NCBI GenBank assembly: GCA_946479825.1
Contig: CAMLHU010000042.1
Location: 1-11,315 of the forward strand
Direction of reading: 5' to 3'
Source: an uncultured Gemmatimonadota bacterium
GTDB taxonomy: Bacteria; Gemmatimonadota; Gemmatimonadetes; Gemmatimonadales; GWC2-71-9
Length of the DNA: 11,315 nucleotides
The notes beneath the pieces were generated by a model. It was not told where the DNA came from. It did no database searches and was given only the letters and a program-made list of their open reading frames with translations. This document shows, piece by piece, positions 7,067-11,315 of the stretch. How positions within the stretch are numbered: position 1 is the first letter of the stretch; the number at the start of each line of letters is the position of its first letter. The position numbers were made by a program, and so were the translations under genes.

Positions 7067-7215
7067 CGTGAACGGTCAACAGTGGCGGGTGAACGGGAGA
7101 ACGGTCAGCAGGAACGGCGTGGCCGGTCAACGGGCTGAACGGGCGCACCTGCCGAGCGCCCTGCGCCCGCGGTTCACGCACTCCCGTTCACCCGTCACTG
7201 TTCACCGTTCACCGG
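7067..7215. repeat. Palindromic heptamer-repeat element, copy 2
   Basis: The layout is as in copy 1, and the length is 149 versus 147 bp. The forward arm is degenerate: CGTGAAC 7067-7073, GGTCAAC, AGTGGCG and GGTGAAC (7088-7094), then drifting GAAC/TCAAC units to about 7143. A GC hairpin forms the centre (7140-7147 with 7162-7169). The reverse arm is clean: GTTCACG 7172-7178, CACTCCC, GTTCACC, CGTCACT, GTTCACC, GTTCACC to 7213. Bases 7172-7193 are identical to 131-152. It lies between two tandem minus-strand genes, so it is not only a feature of convergent gene ends. It would be transcribed if the two NAD genes share a transcript. Confidence 0.8.
7140..7169. terminator. Central hairpin of repeat copy 2
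   Basis: CGGGCGCA (7140-7147) pairs with TGCGCCCG (7162-7169), an 8-bp stem with a 14-nt loop. An alternative inner pairing is GGGCGC 7141-7146 with GCGCCC 7156-7161. No T-run follows. It occupies the same position between the arms as the 14-bp stem of copy 1 but has a different sequence, so the structure rather than the bases appears conserved. It might attenuate transcription from the phosphoribosyltransferase gene into the nicotinamidase gene. Confidence 0.35.
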
Positions 7216-8277
7216 TCATTCCACCCGCTCGAGCCTCGGGTTCGGCCGATACTCCCGGCCCACCTTGGCGCACGGCTTCCCGTCGCGCAGGACGACGTCG
7301 GCGGTGAAGTCATACCGCCCCTGGAAGAGCGAGCTGCCGACGCCGTACGCGTCCACCGGGACGCCCATGCGCTCGAATTCCCGGATCTTCTCGACCGTGA
7401 ACCCGCCCGAGACGATGATCCGGACGTGGCCGAACCCCTCAGCGTCGAGGGCACGGCGGACGTTCCGGACCAGCTGGGGATTGACGCCGGTGGGCTTGAA
7501 GTGGCCCATCGTGTCCCACAGCGAGCGGTCCACCAGCATCTCGCTGGTGTCGAGCCGGACGCCGTAGAGCCGGTCGCCGAGGGCGCGGGCGCATTCGAGC
7601 GAAGTACGGACGCAGTCGTTCTCGTAATCCGCGAGCGTGATGACCTGGACGCTCGACGGGATGTACTCGGCGAACTTCCGCGTCGCCAGGACCGTGTCGC
7701 CGCCGTACGCGGCGATGAGGCCGTGGGGGACGGTGCCGACCCCCTCGGAGCCCCACCACGACGCCTGGGCGTCGGTGGAGACGCCGATGGCGCCGGCCAC
7801 GTGCGCGGCGTAGCCGTCGCCGGTCTGCACCAGCCAGTGGTCGTGGCGGGCCGGGAAGAACATCACTTCCTTGGGCGCCGCCGCCTCGACCACGCGCCGG
7901 GTGTTGGTGCCCACCCGGGTGCGCCGCGCCAGCACGCCCAGGTAGAGCGTCTCGAGGTGGGCGAAGGCGTCGTACGGCCCCTCGATGAGCATCACCGTCT
8001 CCCACGGCTCCACTTCGTCGCCGTCGTGGAGGGCGTGCACCACGAGCTCCGGCCATTCGACGGCGCAGAGCTTGAGGATGGCGATCGCCTCGTCCACCCC
8101 GCCCAGGAAGGCGTGGGCCTTGCCGAACACCTGCATCGTGACGCGGGGGCGCGCCCGGTCGGCCACGAGGATCTCCCGGGCCCGGACGAAGTACTTATCG
8201 GAATAGTAGCCCGCGCGCATCTTCTCGACGGGCAGGTTGAAGATCGCGGGATCGAGCCGGGGACGGCGGGGTGCCAT
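7216..8277 (-). CDS. pncB: Nicotinate phosphoribosyltransferase, short form
   Basis: This enzyme joins nicotinate to PRPP to give nicotinate mononucleotide, the committed step of NAD salvage by the Preiss-Handler route. It has 353 residues, shorter than the roughly 400 of E. coli PncB and closer to the archaeal-like short form. An N-terminal segment reads MRAGYYSDKYF (20-30), typical of the family's opening. The barrel carries GTVPHGL (181-187, with His185 near the expected PRPP site), the RLDTS strand (241-245), VSGGF (289-293) and the phosphate-binding GVGSSL (312-317). The C-terminus reads KVGREYRPNP. The ATG at 8277 follows the upstream gene's TGA without a gap, so translation is probably coupled. 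Nicotinamidase lies downstream on the same strand. A quinolinate-type enzyme is the main alternative but fits the motifs and the context less well. Confidence 0.93.
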   Translation of the reverse strand: MAPRRPRLDPAIFNLPVEKMRAGYYSDKYFVRAREILVADRARPRVTMQVFGKAHAFLGGVDEAIAILKLCAVEWPELVVHALHDGDEVEPWETVMLIEGPYDAFAHLETLYLGVLARRTRVGTNTRRVVEAAAPKEVMFFPARHDHWLVQTGDGYAAHVAGAIGVSTDAQASWWGSEGVGTVPHGLIAAYGGDTVLATRKFAEYIPSSVQVITLADYENDCVRTSLECARALGDRLYGVRLDTSEMLVDRSLWDTMGHFKPTGVNPQLVRNVRRALDAEGFGHVRIIVSGGFTVEKIREFERMGVPVDAYGVGSSLFQGRYDFTADVVLRDGKPCAKVGREYRPNPRLERVE

Positions 8278-8925
8278 TCAGCGGGCCTGGTTCTCCGCCA
8301 CGGCGGCGGGCTGGAGCTCGGACCTGAGCTCGGCGAGGGTCGCGCGGATGCGGCGGACGTGCCGCGTCTCCGGGTGAAGGTCGAGCAGGCGCCGGAGCTC
8401 ACGGAGGGCGCCGCCGGGATCGCGCAGGGCCGATTCGTGGAGCTGCACCAGCGCGAGCCCCAGCCGGACGTCCTCCGCGGCGGAGAGTCGGTGGCTCGCG
8501 CGGAAGGCCTCGAGCTCGGTCACGGCGTTCCGGGGTTCCTGCAGCGCGCCGCCCTGCAGCTCCGCCCGGCGGAGCAGCGCGGTGACGTCGCCGTCGGAGG
8601 CGGCGCGGTCGCGGTAGCGGTCGGCGGCCTCGCGATAGCGCCCGGCGGCGGTGAGCGCCTCGATCTCCGAGTATCCCTGCGCGGGCCCGCCGCCCCCGAT
8701 CGCCCCGGCGAGCCACGCCGGGAACTCCGCCACCGGCGCCAGGAAGCCGTTCACGCCGAGCCGCAGGACGCCGTAGAGGGTCCAGAGCGCCCCGGCGAGC
8801 CCGAGGGCCTTCGGCGTGATCCCCGCGAGCCAGAGGCCGAGCGCGAACAGCGTCCCGGTGACGAGCAGGAAGCCGAGCGCCAGGCGCAGCAGGTCGAGCG
8901 GATCGTCGGAGTCGGCGAATGCCAT
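8278..8925 (-). CDS. Membrane-anchored TPR-like protein of unknown function
   Basis: This 215-residue protein has two membrane helices near the N-terminus (about 12-34 and 39-57). A short linker with a Gly-rich stretch (GAIGGGG, 74-80) leads to an all-helical region (about 84-205) whose paired helices resemble tetratricopeptide repeats: ALTAAGRYREAADRYRDRA (90-108), then AVTELEAFRASHRLS and GALRELRRLLDLHPET. The last motif (ALxxLxxLLxxxP) is the clearest TPR-like element. The role is unknown; TPRs usually bind partner proteins, here at the cytoplasmic or periplasmic face of the inner membrane. The ATG at 8925 has no obvious ribosome-binding site. The gene is first in the minus-strand cluster, and its stop directly abuts the start codon of the nicotinate phosphoribosyltransferase gene. 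Confidence 0.85.
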   Translation of the reverse strand: MAFADSDDPLDLLRLALGFLLVTGTLFALGLWLAGITPKALGLAGALWTLYGVLRLGVNGFLAPVAEFPAWLAGAIGGGGPAQGYSEIEALTAAGRYREAADRYRDRAASDGDVTALLRRAELQGGALQEPRNAVTELEAFRASHRLSAAEDVRLGLALVQLHESALRDPGGALRELRRLLDLHPETRHVRRIRATLAELRSELQPAAVAENQAR

Positions 8926-8980
8926 GGCGCGGCCGGTTCAGGAGCGCGGAAGTTACGGGCCGGAACCCCCGCCGGGCAAG

Positions 8981-9009
8981 TTGACAGCGGGACGCGGGGG
9001 GCCTAAATC
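8981..9009 (+). promoter_or_regulatory. Sigma70-type promoter for the asparaginase-barrel pair
   Basis: A perfect -35 box TTGACA (8981-8986) and a -10-like TAAATC (9004-9009) are separated by exactly 17 bases in the divergent gap 8926-9048. The -10 matches TATAAT at three of six positions, including the first TA, and is the only AT-rich patch in a GC-rich spacer. Transcription should start near 9015-9017, giving an untranslated leader of about 30 nt. Confidence 0.65.
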
Positions 9010-9034
9010 CCGGGGCCTCCAAATCCATTCCCAT

Positions 9035-9040
9035 CCGGAG
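9035..9040 (+). promoter_or_regulatory. Ribosome-binding site deciding the GTG start at 9049
   Basis: CCGGAG ends eight bases before the GTG at 9049-9051. The GGAG core and its spacing support this GTG, and the Tat motif at residues 6-11 is only in the right place relative to the N-terminus with this start. Confidence 0.6.
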
Positions 9041-9048
9041 TCCTGCCC

Positions 9049-10104
9049 GTGCCCGACCACGTCTCGCGACGCGAGTTCCTCGTCACCACCGGCGCCGTGG
9101 CCACCGCCGGCCTCGCCGCCCCGCTGCACGCTTCCGCCCCGGCCGTCGCCTTCCCCGCCGTGCACCTCCGCGGCCCCGCGAAGGCGGTGGCGGTGAGCTC
9201 CGCCAACGGGCTCCGCGGGGTCCAGAAGGCGGTGGACCTCGTGGCCGCCGGCACCGACACGCTCGACGCCGCGGTGGAAGGGGTCAAGATCCAGGAGCTC
9301 GATCCCAACGACCATTCGGTGGGCTACGGCGGGCTGCCCAACGAGGAAGGCGTGGTCCAGCTCGACGCCTCGTGCATGCACGGCCCCACCCGGCGGGCGG
9401 GGGCGGTCGGCGCCATCGAGGGGATCAAGACGCCGAGCGAGGTCGCCCGGCTGGTGCTGATGTACACCGACCACATCATGCTGGTCGGCGAAGGGGCCAA
9501 GAAGTTCGCGCTCTCTTACGGCTTCAAGGAGGAGGACCTCCTGACCCCCGAAGCCCGGCAGATCTGGCTCACCTGGCGCGCCAACCGCGGCCACGCCGAC
9601 GACTGGCTCGACGTCCCCGACAACACGCCGATGGTGCACCGTCCCACCGGCACCATCAACATGAACGTGGTGAACGCCGCGGGCGACATCTCGTCCGTGA
9701 CCACCACCAGCGGCCTCGCGTTCAAGATCCCCGGCCGGGTCGGCGACTCGCCGATCATCGGCGCCGGCCAGTACACCGACAACGACATCGGCGCCGCGGG
9801 ATCCACCGGCCTGGGCGAGCTCAACATCAAGGTGTGCGGCGCGTTCCTGACCGTGGAGTTCATGCGGCGCGGGCTCAAGCCGACCGACGCGGCGCTGGAG
9901 ACGCTCAAGCGGGTGATGCAGGTGGTCGAACCGCGGCTCAAGACCGCCGACGGCAAGCCCAAGTTCCAGCTCGACTATTACGCCGTGAACAAGAAGGGCG
10001 AGTTCGGCGCCGCGTCGCTGTATGCGAGCACCTACGCCGTGAACGACGGCTCGGGGGCCGTCATCAAGGACACCGCGTATCTCTTCCCGGGACAGGCCCC
10101 GTGA
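9049..10104 (+). CDS. Tat-exported N4-glycosylasparaginase-family Ntn hydrolase
   Basis: This is a 351-residue member of the N4-(beta-N-acetylglucosaminyl)-L-asparaginase (aspartylglucosaminidase, peptidase T2) family, which cleaves the amide bond of asparagine-linked sugars or related beta-aspartyl amides. A twin-arginine signal is visible (SRREFL at residues 6-11, hydrophobic stretch, Ala-rich end near 30), so it is exported folded. The family motif DPNDHSVGYGGLPNEEG is at 85-101. Autocleavage should occur before Thr202 in PTGTINMN (199-206), making Thr202 the new N-terminal nucleophile. Downstream are the substrate-binding RVGDSP (230-235) and GSTGLGE (251-257). In classical aspartylglucosaminidases the nucleophile follows His-Asp; here Thr-Gly precedes it, so the substrate may differ. 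It has its own promoter and shares a 4-bp GTGA overlap with the outer-membrane barrel gene downstream. Confidence 0.92.
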   Translation: MPDHVSRREFLVTTGAVATAGLAAPLHASAPAVAFPAVHLRGPAKAVAVSSANGLRGVQKAVDLVAAGTDTLDAAVEGVKIQELDPNDHSVGYGGLPNEEGVVQLDASCMHGPTRRAGAVGAIEGIKTPSEVARLVLMYTDHIMLVGEGAKKFALSYGFKEEDLLTPEARQIWLTWRANRGHADDWLDVPDNTPMVHRPTGTINMNVVNAAGDISSVTTTSGLAFKIPGRVGDSPIIGAGQYTDNDIGAAGSTGLGELNIKVCGAFLTVEFMRRGLKPTDAALETLKRVMQVVEPRLKTADGKPKFQLDYYAVNKKGEFGAASLYASTYAVNDGSGAVIKDTAYLFPGQAP

Positions 10105-11243
10105 CGCGGCGGTCGCTCGCCGTCCTGCTCGCCGCCGCCACCCTGGCGCCCGCGTCCCTCCGGGCCCAGGACGACGGCCACTGGCGCTTCAGCTACTTCC
10201 CGGTCGTCGCCTACAGCTCGAACGAGGGGTTCGGCGGCGGCGTCCGCCTCACCGAGACCCGCCGCGCGCCCTGGGACGCCACCTATCCCCACAGCGCCCA
10301 GTTCGGCCTGACCGCGACGATCGCGACCAGCGGGAGCTACAAGGTCCTGGGAGAGCTCACCGCCCCGGGACTCTCCCCCGACTGGCGCTTCGAGGTCCTG
10401 GCCGGCGGCGTCCGTGAGGCGCGGTTCCGGTACTTCGGCCTGGGCGACACCACCAGCTGGGACCGGTCGCTCGAGAGCGGGGCCGACAAGTACTACTACC
10501 GCACCGACCGCCGGCGGCTCCTGGGCGACATCGAGGTGAGCCGGCGGCTCCACGGCCACCTGTGGCTGGCCGCCGCCGCCACCGCGAGCCACGTCCGGTT
10601 CGCGGCGCTGTCGGGCAACTCGGTGTTCCTGCAGCAGTACCCCGGCGGCGGGCTCACCGAGGACGACGCCACCGGCCGCCTGAGCCTGGTGTTCGACACC
10701 CGCGACAACGAGTACGACACCCATCGCGGGCTCCTGCTCGAGACCTCCGCCCTCGCCGGGTCGGCCGGCAGCGGGTACCGGCGCTACACCACCGTGCTGC
10801 GGGGCTGGAAGGCCTTCGGCGAGTATGCCACCTGGTGGGTGGACGGCAGGATCCTGGCCTCCACCACCGACGGCACGCCGCCGCTCGACGCCCGGTTCTT
10901 CATCCCGACCTGGGAAGGGGTGATCCGGAGCTACGGCGGCGCCGCCACCAACCGCGGCCTCACCGACCAGCGGTACGCCGGCCGCGACGTCCTCGGCGCC
11001 AACCTCGAGGTCCACCGCGACCTGATCAACGTCGGGCTCTACGGCGCGCTCAGCGTCCACGCCTTCGCCGACGCGGGACGGGTGTTCGAGGACGGCGGCT
11101 TCCGCCTCACCACCGACGGGTTCAAGGCCGGCGGCGGCGCGGGGTTCGCCCTGCGGTTCGGCCGCACGGCCATCTACACCTTCAACTTCGCCGGCGGCCC
11201 CGACGGCTTCGTGTTCACGCTGGGCAGCGGGTGGATGTTCTAG
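10101..11243 (+). CDS. Omp85/BamA-type outer-membrane beta-barrel without POTRA domains
   Basis: The 380-residue product has a signal peptide (Arg-Arg at 3-4, hydrophobic core, ending LRAQ at 20-23) and then almost entirely alternating amphipathic strands. FDTRDNEYDTHRG (198-210) matches the DTRDN-x-x-x-x-x-G signature of the bacterial surface antigen (Omp85) barrel. RSYGG (276-280) followed by RYAGRDVLGANLE (291-303) resembles the family's late-strand region, and AFADAGRVF (321-329) is also typical. The chain ends in Trp-Met-Phe, the aromatic C-terminus recognised by the BAM machine. At about 358 mature residues there is room for a barrel but not for periplasmic POTRA domains, so it is not BamA or TamA itself. 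The GTG start overlaps the asparaginase stop by 4 bp; AGG lies four bases upstream. Its cargo or function is unknown. Confidence 0.88.
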   Translation: MTRRSLAVLLAAATLAPASLRAQDDGHWRFSYFPVVAYSSNEGFGGGVRLTETRRAPWDATYPHSAQFGLTATIATSGSYKVLGELTAPGLSPDWRFEVLAGGVREARFRYFGLGDTTSWDRSLESGADKYYYRTDRRRLLGDIEVSRRLHGHLWLAAAATASHVRFAALSGNSVFLQQYPGGGLTEDDATGRLSLVFDTRDNEYDTHRGLLLETSALAGSAGSGYRRYTTVLRGWKAFGEYATWWVDGRILASTTDGTPPLDARFFIPTWEGVIRSYGGAATNRGLTDQRYAGRDVLGANLEVHRDLINVGLYGALSVHAFADAGRVFEDGGFRLTTDGFKAGGGAGFALRFGRTAIYTFNFAGGPDGFVFTLGSGWMF

Positions 11244-11315
11244 CGGTGAACGGTGAACGGTGAACGGTAAAGGGTGAAGGGCGAAGGGTGAACGGTGAAG
11301 GGGGGCTTTGAACGG
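11244..11315. repeat. Heptamer-repeat element, copy 3 (forward arm, cut by the window end)
   Basis: One base after the TAG stop of the barrel gene, eight 7-nt units run without interruption from 11245 to 11300: GGTGAAC three times, GGTAAAG, GGTGAAG, GGCGAAG, GGTGAAC, GGTGAAG. A G-rich stretch and TTGAACGG follow to the end. By comparison with copy 1, this is the forward arm. A hairpin and a reverse arm would be predicted just beyond the window. Confidence 0.8.

Noticed and set aside
8951..8979. Minus-strand promoter for the TPR-phosphoribosyltransferase genes (TTGCCC with TAACTT)
   Set aside because: Both boxes match the consensus poorly and the pairing may be chance in a 123-bp divergent gap. 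A promoter must exist there, but I cannot place it.
9372..10100. Upstream extension of the outer-membrane barrel frame into the asparaginase gene
   Set aside because: The upstream part is Arg/His-rich shadow sequence. The signal peptide begins exactly at the GTG at 10101, which also gives the 4-bp overlap.

Overview
The window is very GC-rich (about 70% by eye). It reads like a chromosomal segment from a Gram-negative, soil- or sediment-type bacterium. Gemmatimonadota is my best guess: two secreted proteins have signal peptides ending in 'LRAQ', the leucyl-tRNA synthetase has an 'HVGN' signature, there is a Tat-exported amidase, and 7-nt-period repeats fill the gaps between genes. The phylum assignment is inference, because no rRNA or other decisive marker is present. 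Genes are mostly housekeeping or accessory metabolism. I see no phage, transposase, tRNA, rRNA or CRISPR.

Left part (1-4827): a few codons of a plus-strand gene end at 27. A palindromic heptamer-repeat element (28-174) separates it from the convergent leuS (minus, 175-2601). Divergent from leuS is a methyl-accepting chemotaxis receptor (plus, 2715-4775), followed by a different heptamer array (4776-4817).

Middle part (4828-8925, all minus): reading in the direction of transcription, the genes are a membrane-anchored TPR-like protein (8925-8278), a short-form nicotinate phosphoribosyltransferase (8277-7216), a second copy of the palindromic heptamer element (7215-7067), a nicotinamidase-type cysteine hydrolase (7054-6422), a secreted alpha/beta hydrolase (6425-5442) and a two-helix membrane protein of unknown role (5445-4828). 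The last three overlap by 4 bp (GTGA) at each junction, and the first two abut with no gap. The two NAD-salvage enzymes together convert nicotinamide to nicotinate and then to nicotinate mononucleotide (Preiss-Handler route).

Right part (8926-11315, plus): a good sigma70-like promoter (TTGACA-17-TAAATC) drives a Tat-exported N4-glycosylasparaginase-family Ntn hydrolase. It is coupled by another GTGA overlap to an Omp85/BamA-type outer-membrane barrel without POTRA domains. A third heptamer array begins one base after that gene's stop codon and runs to the window end.

The most unusual feature is the dispersed heptamer element. Two complete copies of about 147-149 bp share the layout forward GGTGAAx array, GC-rich hairpin, reverse array, and include an identical 22-bp block. 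A third partial copy lies at the right edge. Every array begins within a few bases of a stop codon.
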